A DNA stretch of 64,000 nt, taken from positions 113,994,358 to 114,058,357 of the forward strand of contig NC_084794.1 in assembly GCF_963169125.1 (NCBI RefSeq). The letters are read 5' to 3'. Made by a program: the position numbers and the translations under genes. The stretch is from Humulus lupulus. Lineage: Eukaryota > Streptophyta > Magnoliopsida > Rosales > Cannabaceae. Of the stretch, positions 24,922 through 37,107 are shown piece after piece. The notes beneath the pieces were generated by a model. The model worked only from the letters and a program-made list of their open reading frames with translations, made no database searches and had not been told where the DNA came from. Positions within the stretch are counted from its first letter, which is position 1, and each line of letters starts with the position of its first letter.

Positions 24922-27803
24922 TGTAATGCCCTAAATTTCCTAATGAGGTTTAGGACCTTGATTAGGAGGCCGGGAGGGCCATAATTGATTTATTATGGTA
25001 TTTAATGATTACATGCATGTTTATGTGAATTATATTATTATATGATGGTGAATGCATGCATATGCGTTCATATTTTAATTGCAAGGGCATTTTGGTAATT
25101 TGGCCGTTGGGGGCGTGATTGTGTATTTTCATGCATATGGGTGAATTATAAATAATACCACATGGTATGTGGATTGGCTCGAGCCATTCGACATGAGACG
25201 ATCATGAAATGCAAGTGTTCGATCTAGTCATAACGGGTTTAAGTTTGGGGCTCGGGGTAAGTCTCGGGGTCAATTCGATGATTAGAACATTACTGGGAAT
25301 TAAAGGGTAATGGGGTATGATTTATTGGCATTTGAGAATATTGAGAATAGCGGGACTTTGAGGGTGTTAATTATAATTAACGAGATAGGTGGGAAAGGAC
25401 GGTTTTACCCTTGGGAGACTTTAGAAGCCTTTATTTGACCTAAGGGCAAAATGATCTTTTCACCCCTAAGATATATATCAGCCTTTGTGGTTAGAACGCT
25501 GTAGAAAATGTTAGAGAAAACAGAGCATCCTCATCTTCATTGCTTCTCTCCTTCCCGTACACCATTTCTCCTTCATCTTCCTTTCAATTTTTGAGAGCCA
25601 TCTTGAGGTATCAAGCTAGGAGATCAAAGATGGGGGCTTAGGACATTGGTTCAATCATTGAAGGGGATTTAAATAAAGCTTGAGGTAAGGAAATTCAGTC
25701 ATGAAAATCATATATACCCTGTTTTTCTATTAAGTTTTCAGTTGAGGATTTTGATGTGTTAGTTGAGAATTAATGGAAGTTCTTGAGTTTGGTTACTTGG
25801 GTTTTGATGAGGGTTTGATATAGATGATGTTTAGGGGTTGGATTGAGTGTTTGGATGAGGTTTGGGACTGGTTTGAAGGATTGGTTTCAAGGAAAAACGC
25901 AGGGGAAGCAAGCTGGTGGCTTGCTGGTTTGCGTAAAGGGCCGCGGCCTGACTATGGTGAGCCGCGGCCTGCGTGTGTTTCTGGGACAAATTTTGCCTCT
26001 GTCTGAAGGTGAGCCGCGGCATGGCTAGGGAGGGCCGTGGCCCATAGAGACAGTTTTGGCCAGAAATGGGTTTTTGACCTAGGGATGTTAGTTTTAGGCC
26101 TCGGAATCGATCCTATCACCCGGTTTAGGGTGGATTGATGTCCCGGAGGCTAGATATTGGTTTGGGAACCTATGTTGATTATTTTTATTAATGGTGTCCC
26201 GTATTTGGTTATGACTAGGTGACCGCTAAAGGACTAAAAGTTGATCGTTCTCAAGGGTCGTTCTTTTAATCATTCTTGCTCGAACCCAAGGTAAGAAAAC
26301 TGCACATCATATGTGACATGCATGGTTATGTTTGATGCATGTTGGATGTTTAAATGTAAACATTGATAGCATAATGAATGCTTGGAAATTTTTCCCATTT
26401 GCATATGATTATTATTGAGGCGTGCTGGATGGTTAAATGTGATGCATGTGATGCACAAGAAACATGGGATTAGGGCATGCCATGAATGATGAATATGGGA
26501 TTGGTCAGAGCTTGAGCCTCTGTGTTTGTGCAAGATCATTATTATGCTTGCAACTGTTAGGTAAGCATGCTGAATGTTCTACTCTTGGATAAATGACATA
26601 TGATACATATTGATAGCATTGCTTACTTGTGCATGGCTCTGACTAACTTGTCAGAATTGGCAAAGGTGTTAGTATCAACTGTGAAGCTATGGCGCACTAA
26701 TCAAGTTCGGCAGTGGTACTGGGCGCTGGTCACGTTTTGCTGACTCACTAGTCAGGACGACCTTAGCGTGATCCACGCAAGCCAACAAAGATTAGATCTA
26801 ATCGACTTTCTGCATTGAATGACTCAAAGAGCATTAATGACGGACCGACCTCAAGTTCGATGAATATTAAAAGTGCTTGTCTAGCCAAGGGCTAGCCATT
26901 TAGAGCTAGGGCCAGCGAGCCCCGTGAATGTTATGTCACATGGCTATGGGCACTGGCCCCACAGTGACGTGCTTCTCAGTCACTCAGTATGGTTTACCAG
27001 AACCTGTTGAAGGCTAGTGGCTTACCCAGCAGCCACTCTTCCATTTGAATTAGTGACTTGCTTGTCAGTCACTCAGTATGGTTTAACAAGACCTCAAAGT
27101 GATATTCACTCATTTGATTAGAGCTATGAGCTCTGTATGATCATTTTGATCATCACACGCATGGCTTTGGGTGCTGAGCCCCGTAGTGACTTGCTTGTTG
27201 GTCACTCAGCATGGTTTACCAGAACCTCAAGTGTTGAGACACTTATCTGATTAGGATTGACTTGATAGTCCTCCAATCAGAAGGGCAGGATTTCTTATCC
27301 TGGATACCCCAGCATTGTTTGAACTCATTTGCATGCTGAATAGAGCTATGTTTGCTAGGCATGCCAGATATGATTTGATATCATGATATGACTGTTTATG
27401 AGCATATGAGTTTTCTTGCTGGGCTTCGGCTCACGGGTGCTTTATGGTGCAGGTAAAGGCAAAAGGAAGCTGGACCATCCTTGAGTTGGAGAGCTTAGGT
27501 GATGACGTGTACATATGCAGCTGCTCGACCAATACTTGGGCGAGGTTTGAAAGTGGAACTAGGGTTGAACCCTGTTTTGCCGCTTAGAATGGCCTGTTGT
27601 AAATATTTTCTTGTAATAAACCTTGAAATTATATTTTTGGGATCCTAATGTATACAGTAAACGTTCTAGTGAAACGTTATATCTTAACCAAAAATTTTAA
27701 TCCCTAAACCGCTAATCATACTTAGTTACACGTTTATGGCCAAACGACTCGATTAGCGAGTTTAGCACTGTTTGCAATGTGTCCCTGGAGTTGGGGCGTT
27801 ACA
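24922..27803 (+). repeat. Complete long 3' LTR (2.88 kb), Tekay-like family
   Basis: It starts TGTAATGCCC and ends GGGGCGTTACA. Its first 1.9 kb are nearly identical, inverted, to 1-1902. Features: ATGAGACGATC at 25193-25203, a TATA box ATATATAT at 25470-25478, a GC-rich zone with GCCGCGGCC-type motifs at 25940-26045, and three copies of a TCAGTCACTCAGTATGG-type unit at about 26975, 27065 and 27195. It lies inside the copia-1 3' LTR. No gene; the opposite-strand and same-strand frames at 25824-26028 and 26270-26539 are LTR sequence. Confidence 0.92.
25470..25478 (+). promoter_or_regulatory. TATA box of the long LTR
   Basis: ATATATAT after CCCCTAAG. The same sequence occurs in related LTRs at about 1346-1354 (minus strand) and 50675-50682, at a similar distance from the LTR start. 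It is the likely core promoter, with CT-rich sequence about 60-90 bp downstream. Confidence 0.65.
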
Positions 27804-28489
27804 AAGTTCCTTAAAATTGATATTTCGGTGAACTTAATCACATAAATGAGATCTTAATCATTTAACATTTTGAACAAAGAAATTAAGGAAATCATCTTTT
27901 CACTTCTCATACAGAAGTTATAGATTTCATATCTATGAATAATATTCCCACTCAATTACACTACTAAATCTCCAAGATGTAAGTATGGGCTAGACCATAG
28001 GCTAAGCTGGTAACGAACAAGTCAAAAAATTTCAATAATATAATTAGCAGAATATTATCACTCAGAATTAAGATCGACTTAACTGACTTAACATCAATCA
28101 ATAATCAATGTCGATCCTAGTCTGATGTAACTAAATACATCTGATCTTATCTACTTGGTCAATGCCTTGGATAAGACATCACACCCCGAATGTGTAAGTA
28201 GATCATATCGTAGATTGCCTAATCAGTGAAAATATAATGCACTAATCTAATCTTAGGACTCCTTCTTTTAAACATATAATTACAACTATAATCCACTGTG
28301 ACCTAGTCACTATAATTGTAACCATCGATATGTTCAGGATTTTATAAATGTTTGTATTATTTCAATAATAATGTAATAAAACAAGAAAGCAACACGGTTT
28401 TCAAACTAAATGATTTCTACTACTTTTATCGACAATATAAAATCGCGTTACATGTCTGACATGGTTTTGTAAGGGCATAAAACCCAACA
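27804..28489 (-). repeat. Copia-1 3' LTR, proximal part
   Basis: It runs from the polypurine tract (minus-strand start TGTTGGGTTTTATGCCC at 28489) to the edge of the gypsy LTR at 27803. The corresponding part of the 5' LTR has been lost at the 35130 breakpoint, so this is the only copy here. AT-rich, no gene. Confidence 0.78.
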
Positions 28490-28500
28490 AACTCCCACTT
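28490..28500 (-). promoter_or_regulatory. Polypurine tract of copia-1
   Basis: Minus strand AAGTGGGAGTT directly before the LTR start TGTTGGG. Copia-2 has the nearly identical CAAGTGGGAGAT at 44829-44840, indicating related lineages. Confidence 0.85.
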
Positions 28501-29050
28501 GCCCTTTTAAAACAAATAGGACATGTTTCTCAAAACCATTCCTTCTACATGCTTCACAATTATGCTCTCTGCTTATATCTTTGTAAAGGGATATGAAAGA
28601 TTTCCTTCCAATGATATCTTCATCACCTTCACATCACGCCTTCGCCACACATCCTCGATAATGTGGTGCTTTCTCTCTATATGCTTTGCTCTTTTGTAGC
28701 TTCAAAGTTCTTTCGAATTTTCTATTGCCTCATTACTGTCACTAGACAATTTATCCATTCTGGAATAACACCGAGATCTGTATAGAACTTCTTTAGCGGG
28801 ACTATTTCCTTATCCGCCATAGACGCAGCTATGTACTCAGCCTCTAAGGTGGATTCTGAAAATGGTAGATAGCCTATTGCTTCTCCAAATCATAGCTAGT
28901 GAGATGTCAGACAACCTATCGCTTCTCCAAATCCTATCTCCACCCCAAAGAATAAACACATTTTTCAGAAGTAGACTTCCTGTCATCAACATCAGTCTAA
29001 AATTTGAATCTGTGTAGCCTAACAGGTTCAAAGATCCACCTGAAAAAACT
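28501..29050 (-). pseudogene. Copia-1 RNase H domain, broken
   Basis: Minus-strand reading shows LLGYTDSNF (the counterpart of the GYTDSDF active-site block of copia RNase H) near 29000-29030. Decayed sequence follows, matching the remaining domain up to the polypurine tract. Stops are frequent. It lies in the expected place between RT and 3' LTR. Confidence 0.72.
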
Positions 29051-30270
29051 AACGTATAGTCTCTAGTCCATCAAACATACTGACCTCCATCTATTGTTTA
29101 TTTCCAATGTTTTACTGGCACTAGCTCACCACTCCCACTCCATAGTAGATCTTCGGTCCCAACACACAACATAGCATGCATTAGACTTTTAATTGCAAAT
29201 GCATAAGGAATTCGTTACGTCTTTTCTTTCTCTTGAGGAGTCTGTGGAGACTGCGGCTTAGAAAAATCAATTCCATGTCAAGACACTAAACATCCTTTCT
29301 CGAAATTTGTTACAGAGTAACGACCAAGTACCTCACCTAAGTAGGTTGCTTGAGTTAGAGCCAAAATTCAGTTATTTCTATCCCTGATGTTCTGCATACC
29401 AAGAACACGACTTGTTATAATGAAATCGAGAATTTCGTTTCCAGCCAGCTCTTTATGTCTGATAATTTCTTGACATTGTTTCTAATGAGTAAGATATCAT
29501 CTACATAAATGATTAAGAACACCACAATGTCTTTTTCCCTAAGTTGTTAAACATAAGGGTCAACTACATTTTGTTCAAAACCACAGGTCTTAATGTTTCC
29601 ATTTAACCTTAATTCCAGGAGCCCGAAGCTTGTTTAAGTCCATAGATTGACCTACTTAGCTTGCCAACTTTCTTGTCTAACTACTTTAAACCCTTCTGAT
29701 TGATCCATGTAAATGGTATTGTCAAGATAGCCATTAAAAATGCTTCTTTGATGTCCATTTTCCTTATCTCTTAATTAAGAGTTGTGGCTATGGATAAGAG
29801 TATACTAAATTAATTTTTAACGTGGCTACCGGAGAAAAAGTTTTCTCTAAGTCAGCTTTCTCTCTCTGCCATGAGTCGAGACTTAAATGTCTCAACCTTT
29901 CCATCAGCTCCTCTCTTCTTCTTATAGATCCACTTGCACCCCATGGGCCTAAAGTCCAATGGCACATCTACAAGATCTCAGAAAAATTAAGAGTACTTAA
30001 ACTCTATTTCCTGGTACTTGGCTTCGAGTCAAAGATCCCTATCAGACTTACCCATTGCCTGTTTAAAGGCCAACGAATCATTGATACTTGTGTCCCCAAC
30101 CAGCTTGTGGGTTTCACTATCCATTTCATAGGTACTGGGATCAGATAAACCCTCCCACTATGACGAGGCATCGTAACTTTCTGACTTGGATGAGTGGATT
30201 CTAAATCTACCTTTTTTTCACCGACTCGCGTCAGAGAGGATGGAACAATAGTTGATCGTTTTTCCATCTA
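29051..30270 (-). pseudogene. Copia-1 reverse transcriptase and linker, broken
   Basis: The catalytic block VFLIIYVDDIL lies near 29485-29520 on the minus strand, with YVDD intact. The linker between integrase and RT includes the PRHSGRV motif (about 30130-30160), usual in copia elements. Stops and frameshifts interrupt the domain throughout. The plus-strand frame at 29822-30148 is a shadow. Confidence 0.75.
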
Positions 30271-31102
30271 ATGTTATTTGTCTATGAGACTTGAAGTTCA
30301 TTATGTAGTCATTATCCAAAAAAGTATCATTTGTAGAGCCAAACACTTTCTTGTCTACTGGACTATAAAATAGACCACCTTGTGTACCTTTAGAATAGCC
30401 ATCAAATAAGTAAACCTCAGTTCGTTGTTCTAGCTTTCCTACATTTTCCCTCAGGACATGAACACAACACCCCCAAATTCCATAATGACATAAACCAAGG
30501 TCACGACCATTTAATCATTCTAGTGGTGTCTTGGAAACAACTTTTGAGACGGCACAACATTTAAAAAATGTCACATGCGGTCTAGGTAGTTTGTCTCCAG
30601 AATATATTTGGGTAAGAAGTTGGTAGAGTTGAATAGCTTATCATAGAACACACATTTTCATAAACATGCGATTCACACCGCTGAGCAACATTGTTCTGTT
30701 GCGAAGTCCTTGGGACAGTTGCTTTAGATAATTCTCCAAGTTCAATTAAATGATCTTGGTTCTGATTATCCAAATATCATCCAACTCAATTAGATCGCAA
30801 GATATTTAACATTTTACCTAATATGGTTTTAAATTCATATCAATGAATTCTTTGAACTTCTTAACAAATTCGCAGAATTCCTATGCTTTAGGTACTTACA
30901 TGAGTCTCTAGAGCAATCGTCGATGAAGGTGACGAAATACTCATAACCACCCTCACTTGAACATTAATATGTCCCCAGACATTTGAACATACTAGCCCTA
31001 GTGGTTCTTTGGCCCTTTCTCCTATCATAGAGAATGAACGCTTTGTCATTCTACCCTCGAGACTAAATTCACAAACAGGTAGGTCACCCTAGGTGAGTTC
31101 CC
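30271..31102 (-). pseudogene. Copia-1 integrase core, broken
   Basis: The best-preserved piece is around 30690-30720: PRTSQQNNVAQR, the counterpart of the PxTPQQNGVAER motif that ends with the catalytic Glu. Here the Glu position reads Gln. The rest is interrupted by stops. Confidence 0.7.
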
Positions 31103-31309
31103 TCAAAGACCCAGCCTTTGTTTGTCTTTGAATCCTATCATAGAAAATATGACCAAAGCAAAAGCCAAAGGTACGTCGTTTCTAACGTTATTGACCTTTT
31201 GTCGTTTAACGGTCCTAGATTTAGCTATCTTAAACAACTCATTATTTAGAACATAGGGTTCGTTTATTTGCAATAGGTATAGCCCGTTTTTCATACATCC
31301 ACCCCACAA
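31103..31309 (-). pseudogene. Copia-1 GAG-pre-integrase fragment
   Basis: Minus-strand KNGLYLLQINEP followed by a short divergent stretch corresponds to the start of the GAG-pre-integrase domain that precedes copia integrase. The HxC-type zinc ligands are no longer clear. Confidence 0.55.
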
Positions 31310-32600
31310 TTCACATCCATTTAAAGAAATAGGATTTTATTACTTGTGAAAGTAAGTACAAATTGTTGTTGATGTAATAAGAAAAACTTAAATTAAAAAT
31401 TTCCATTGAAAATCAGAATAAAACAAAAATTGTCTTAAAACAATATTATTTCCAAAATTCATTCAAGCCTATCATTTTTCCTTGTTTGATACAAACAACC
31501 CTTGATGGATTCAGAGTTGTGGCTTTTTATCCTTCATGGCTTTCTCAATGCTAAAAAGGTGTAAAAAAAAATACGTGCATGTTTAGTAGATCTTGATTCA
31601 GCGATCCAAAACTGAAGTATCATCTTCTAAAATCACATGCATCCAAGACAAATTTAACTATCTTGGGTTCCATAAGCCTTGAGTGTTGGGTAATCTTGTT
31701 CCAATTCCCAGTCTCCTTGCAATTGGAAACACTCCCATTTTTGTGTACTTATAATCAGGCCTTGCTCCAAGATGCTTTGCAGCATATGGTGTCTTGCCAG
31801 TGGATTTCTTGTTCTTTTTGTAAGAATTTCTTCCTCTCTTTCTCTTCGAAGAAGAAGCTTAAAGAAGCTTCTCCTTGAGCTTGTTTAGTAGTATTAGCAT
31901 TCTTTCTTTTGCTCGAACCACCATCAACAATCCTCTTTGAAGGATTTGGTGATTGTTGCATAGGAAAAATAGGAATATCTTTGATTATAACGAACTCGAT
32001 GTTGTCCATAATCAACACCATGTTGATGTTGGACAAAAATTTCATGAGGTTCTCACCATAGAGTATCCTTTTAGAGATTAGAGAGAGTATGAGATGGGAA
32101 GCCTAGAGCTACGATTATATCCTAAGTAGAAATCAACGCATTGCTTGACAAACATTTATTCATTATATTTTTAGAAATATCATAACATACAAATTTTTTG
32201 AGATAAGAAAAATACTAAAACACTTATCTTCTATTTCTTAGGTACTATAAGCCATAAACCCATGTGTCTCGGTAGGCGAGAATCACAAATATTCACTTAG
32301 TTAAATAGAGAACCATCTCAATTAATAAAACGCAATAGACTTTTATTAACTACTTATTCCATCTGATCAAAGTAACGAAAACTCAAGTGTCCCGGTAGGT
32401 TAGAGTCACAAATATTTCTTACTTTATGAGTTTGACCCACGATTTCGATTATTATAGACTTAATTCCTATAGTCACCATAAGGATGAGTCTATAAAAGGT
32501 CCATCTATCACCATCTATCCTAAGAAATTTAATCATGTTAAGAAGTCCAGTGAACACATCCCATAGGGAAACGAAATCAAAGCACCATGAGGCCCCCACT
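31310..32600 (-). pseudogene. Copia-1 protease/gag region, degraded
   Basis: A decayed zinc-knuckle-like word (NCKETGNWN) sits at about 31690-31720 on the minus strand, and upstream is a lysine-rich gag tail (SKRKNANTTK, about 31900). The MKFLSNINMVLIM start at 32045 and sequence to 32600 fall where the gag N-terminal domain should be, but stops dominate. A protease active site was not recognised between knuckle and integrase. Confidence 0.5.
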
Positions 32601-34063
32601 AAACTCTAACCTTGTTAAATCAACGATGGAGATCGAATTCAAAATTTTAAAACTCATTATTAAATATTTTAGTATTTCATTATCTTTTTAAAATATCAAC
32701 TTAGGTTTGCAAAAATATTAAAATAATTAATAAACCAACTTAGGTTTTCCAAATTATTAAAATAATTAATAAACCAACTTAGGTTTTCCAAATTATAAAA
32801 ATAATCAATAAACCATAGTTTATAATTTTTCCATTAATTCTAAAATTACAATTGAAAATTAATCCAAAAAGTAGAATTAATTTGTTTCTAATCAATTATT
32901 AAGTCCAACTAAAAGAATAACCTAATACAATTAAGTCCAACTTAGGTAAATGGACCTTAACAATTCGAGCTTACATGGAGGAGAGTTGGGTTCAGTATGT
33001 CGGACCCACTACTAAGGCTTCATGACTTCCACACAAAGCCCAAAAGACAGGAATTTGAACCTTCGTTTTATTAATTGTTATTCAATTGATTAAGCTCAAT
33101 CTAGTAATGCAAAGAAAATGGGTCTTCACAAGTGGAACACCGACAAGAGAAGAATTTAAACTTTACATGTTCAATTGGGCCCAAATAAAACCTAACATTT
33201 TATGAAAATTTTATTTGAGTTTTTGCAACATTTTTCAAACAAAAAAAAGGCCATCATTTTACTTATATTTAAAGCCCAAATGCAAAAAATAACTTAGTAA
33301 TGATGTTAGATATGTTAATTTTCTTATTAATTAGATGGGTCTAACATGAAAACATATATGACATGTTACACAACTTTATGCATCATTACATTTATTACAA
33401 AAATAAATAAATCAATTGCTAAAACAAATAAATCAATCAATATTTAAAATAATTAATTGAGTTATCAAAATTAATTAATTAGCATAAAGTTTTTTCCAAT
33501 TGAAAACTTACCATATAATTAATCAAACATAAAATTAATTTAATTATCATTAAAGAAAATATCTCAATTTTTTTTTAAAAAATTGGATACTTAGATATTT
33601 TTTTAGCATAACAAAAAGAAAAAAATATATATTAACTAACTTTTATATTATATGTATAAATATATATATAAACATATATACAGTTATTTAAATATATATA
33701 TAATTTTTAATGCCAACAGTATAAAACAAATAAGATTAAGATTAATCAATTTATACATATATATATACATATATTTACGTAAACCTAATTAGGTTTATAT
33801 ATATATATATCATTTTATTCAAAATTAAAAATGGCAGCCACCAATTACCCAAAAAAAAATTGTGCGATTTTTCAATAAGCATTTTACCAAGCACCAATTA
33901 AGATCTCAAAATGCATGAAAAATATGACAACTTAAATTAGCAATATGATACATAAACATTCATATCAAATTTCATGTACCATCCAATTAAACTTTTAAAA
34001 TTAAATATGTCAACAAACACATATAATCATACATTCAAAAACATCTAGATCTAGGAAACCTAG
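32601..34063 (-). other. Copia-1 leader, AT-rich with TA microsatellites and a palindrome
   Basis: No gene. It holds three direct ~45-bp repeats of AACTTAGGTTTTCCAAATTA type (32698-32815), long TA runs (33625-33815), and a perfect 18-bp palindrome at 33780-33797 (TAAACCTAATTAGGTTTA) about 270 nt downstream of the primer site. It corresponds in position to the long leader of copia-2 (55990-57803). Confidence 0.6.
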
Positions 34064-34075
34064 GCTCTGAGGCCA
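34064..34075 (-). promoter_or_regulatory. Primer-binding site of copia-1
   Basis: Minus-strand TGGCCTCAGAGC matches the initiator tRNA-Met site TGGTATCAGAGC at 10 of 12 positions and lies 2 bp from the 5' LTR. Confidence 0.8.
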
Positions 34076-34077
34076 AT

Positions 34078-35129
34078 TGTAGGTTCTTGGAATTTAAATC
34101 TAGATGCATGCTTCCTATTATTTTTCTAAAGACATAATAGAAACATAGAATAACAAGACATACATATGAACATCAGATTCGTAAATTAACATAAACAAAG
34201 ATGTAGAAACTTACGAATACGCAGCGGAACTAAAACAACTCCTTCCTTCGATCTCTCTAACCCTTCATTCCTTTCTGTAGTAGAGTATTATCAAGAGATT
34301 GAACTATATCAGCAACACAGTCTTCCTCTCCAAGCCTTTTATCAACCTAGAACTAGTATGGGCTGGTTCTCAACACATGAGATAGAGATCAAGAATAGAA
34401 GAAGAGATAGTGGCTAAGAAATTATTAGAGTGTCTAGGTTTTCACTTACCCAATGAATCAACTAAGACTGACTTCCTCATGAAAACCTTAGATATCATAT
34501 TCCTTATATAAGCAACTTAATGGGCTTTATTTAAAATAAACAAAAAGATAAGGCCTTGGGCTCCTACATATAGACTTGGGCCCAATACCTTTATTTTGAA
34601 TTTAAATCCCAATTGAACCTAAATTCAAAACATTTAATTTTTTTTAATTAATTAATTAATTAAATTCTTATTCAAATTAACTAATTATAATTTAAACTTG
34701 ATTTAACTTTATTTATTTATATTGACACCAATTTATAATTATTAATAAATTTACCCAAAGATTCTCTTTTATTCTCTAAATTTCATATCTCTATAAATTT
34801 TCCCAAATTGACCTAGTCAACTTTAAAAATCCTAATTAATAATTAAATCAATTAATTGAGACATTCTAGATGATTTACTCAACTGTGATGCGGGGACCAT
34901 GGTTCCATGAAATCAAGCTCCAATAAGTTACCATGAATTTATTTACCAATAATTTCACTACCTCATTAATTCTTCTTAACTCCAATATAAACTCGGAATT
35001 GAACTATTAAATTCATAGAACATATTTTCCAAACCATAAATACATTATTCATTGTTGTAATTATTATAGTTAATCAATCCTCTATCGATGACTTACTAAC
35101 GAGCTGGGTGAAAATTACCGTTTTAGATA
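34078..35129 (-). repeat. Copia-1 5' LTR, truncated at its outer end
   Basis: Collinear with 22404-23252 up to 34911, then unique for ~218 bp (the part of the 3' LTR lost at the gypsy junction). It ends abruptly at about 35129, where inverted copia-2 LTR sequence begins. The outer LTR end (CCCAACA) and its target duplication are missing. Confidence 0.8.
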
Positions 35130-35454
35130 TTATTTTGGGGACTCAATGATGTATATGGCTGGGGACATAACTTAAGAGATATGGAATTTATACCTTCTTA
35201 TAGATTGAATGATGGTTCCCTATTGGGTTGGCTTTTGGAACTGAAAATGTTATTGACGTCAAATTCATAATCATATTATTAATTAACCTTCACTAGTAAA
35301 GTCAATGGTACACTAGGAATCAAGATATAATTAAAAGGGTAAAACAATAATTTTATTCCCACTTAATTATGAATCATAAATCGAGGATAAATTTGTATGT
35401 AATGATTATATCAATGGATACTTTATGGTTACAATAAAGTACTCAGTAAATATA
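35130..35454 (+). repeat. Inverted fragment of copia-2 LTR
   Basis: The reverse complement of this segment matches 59020-59340 of the copia-2 5' LTR almost throughout (roughly nine bases in ten). It ends at 35454 with ATATA, exactly where the gypsy LTR entered copia-2 at 44620/44621 on the other strand. It also contains LTR sequence now missing from the copia-2 3' LTR at 44621-44828. Confidence 0.88.
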
Positions 35455-35962
35455 TGTAACGCCCTACTACACAGGGACCGTTACGCTGTGTATTTTAAAT
35501 AGTGCAAAACTCGTTAAACGAGCCATTTCGCTATAATCGTGTAACTAAATGTGATTAACGATTTATGGTTAAAAATTTTGGTCAAGGACACAAACGTTTC
35601 ACAAAAACATTTACTCTATACATTGGGAACCCAAAAATACATTTAAAAGGTCAATTACAATAAAAGATTTACAACCAGCCGACCTAAGCGGCAAAATAGA
35701 GTTTAACCATAGTTCCTTTTTAAACCTCGGTCGTGGTGGTCGAGCAGTCGCATATGTACACAACGTCATTTAAGCTCTCCAACTCAAGGATGGTCTAGCT
35801 TTCTTTTTCATTTACCTGCACAACATAGCACCCGTGAGCCGAGGCTTAGCAAGAAAACTCAAACATTCTCATAAGGAGTTAATAATATGTCACCAAATCA
35901 TAATAAGCATGCCTAGCAGTGAGAGCCCTATTCAAGCATGCAGGCAAGTACAAATAAATGAG

Positions 35963-36345
35963 TATGGGGTCCTGCGCCCTGAATAGATGGTTGTTAAGTC
36001 ATTCTGGGGTCCTGCACCCTGAATAGATGGTTGTTAAGTCATTCTGGGGTCATGCACCCTGAATAGATGACTGGGGTCATGTGCCCTAAATAGATAACTA
36101 GGTCATGTGCCCTGAATAGATGACTGGGGTCCTATGCCCTGAAAAAGTTACTGGGGTCCTGTGCCCTGAATAAATGACTGTTAAGTCATTCTGGGGTCCT
36201 GTGCCCTGAATAAATGACTGTTAAGTCATTCTGGGGTCCTGTGCCCTGAATAAATGACTATTAAGTTGTTATGGTGTTCTGCGCCCTGAATAGATGACTA
36301 ATAAGACATCCTGGGGTCATGCGCCCTAAGCCATGTGACCATCAA
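35963..36345 (-). repeat. Tandem repeat, ~11 units of 27 or 40 bp, in the LTR
   Basis: Units of type TGGGGTCCTGTGCCCTGAA + TAAATGACTGTTAAGTCATTC come in a long (~40 bp) and a short (~27 bp) form that lacks the second half. The long form carries the palindrome TGACTGTTAAGTCA (TGACT-N4-AGTCA). Related repeats lie at 51917-52415 and 53742-53935. Confidence 0.88.
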
Positions 36346-37107
36346 GTCACCTTAGCCATTTTAGCCCTGGCTCTGAGTAACTAGCCAAGCGTTTGAGTTT
36401 TCTTCGACCAATAGGTTGGTCGAGCATATAATGCTCATGTTGATTAGATCTAATCATATCAACCATCTTTCAATGTGTTATTGCCGCTCTTGACTCATAA
36501 GTCAATTCCATACAACCAGTGCTTAGTACTATTGTCAATCATGACTGATAAGTCAGAACTTCACGACCAACACTAAACACCATTGTCGTTTCTGACTAAC
36601 AAGTCAGTGCATTACTCAGATAAACAATGTATTCCAACAATCATAATGCAACAAATATCCAAATATAGAGCATTCGACATGCTTCATCAATAATAACATG
36701 CATAATTATGATCATGCACATTTACAGAGACTCAAGCTCTGATTAATTCCATATTCAACATTCATGCCCTGCCATAATCGCATATATCACATGCATCACA
36801 TGCCTCACATACTGAGTGCAATTTTCTTACCTATGGTCCAAGCACAGGTTACCAATTAACGACCCTCGAGCATGATCTTGATTCTGAACCCCTAGCAATC
36901 ACCTAGTCAGAATCATTATCTAGAATCCCATCAAAAATGAGCAAATAAAGACTTCCAGACCAAGTCCTAACCTATGGGACGTCAAAACCTACAAAATCGG
37001 GTAGTAGGATCGGTCCCGAGCCCTTAGAGTTAAGTTCCCACGAATAAAAACCAAACCTGGCCAAAAATGCACAGGTGGGTCACGACTTGGCTTTGGCGGT
37101 CGCGGCG

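Larger units (their letters stand above)
22404..35129 (-). mobile_element. Copia-1: degraded Ty1/copia element with invaded 3' LTR
   Basis: A minus-strand copia element. The 5' LTR starts (minus-strand end) at 34078 beside a primer site at 34064-34075. Gag, integrase, RT and RNase H follow leftward to a polypurine tract at 28490. The 3' LTR runs from 28489 down to 27804, is interrupted by a gypsy fragment (23253-27803) and resumes 23252-22404. The right part of the 5' LTR is lost: at about 35130 it is replaced by an inverted copia-2 LTR fragment. The left flank is GTATT, but its partner is lost with the right end. Coding regions are heavily degraded. Confidence 0.85.

Noticed and set aside
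25824..26028. Conserved 60-residue frame also seen at 802-996
   Set aside because: Two nearly identical LTR copies give the same frame; it spans the GC-rich zone and has no coding features.
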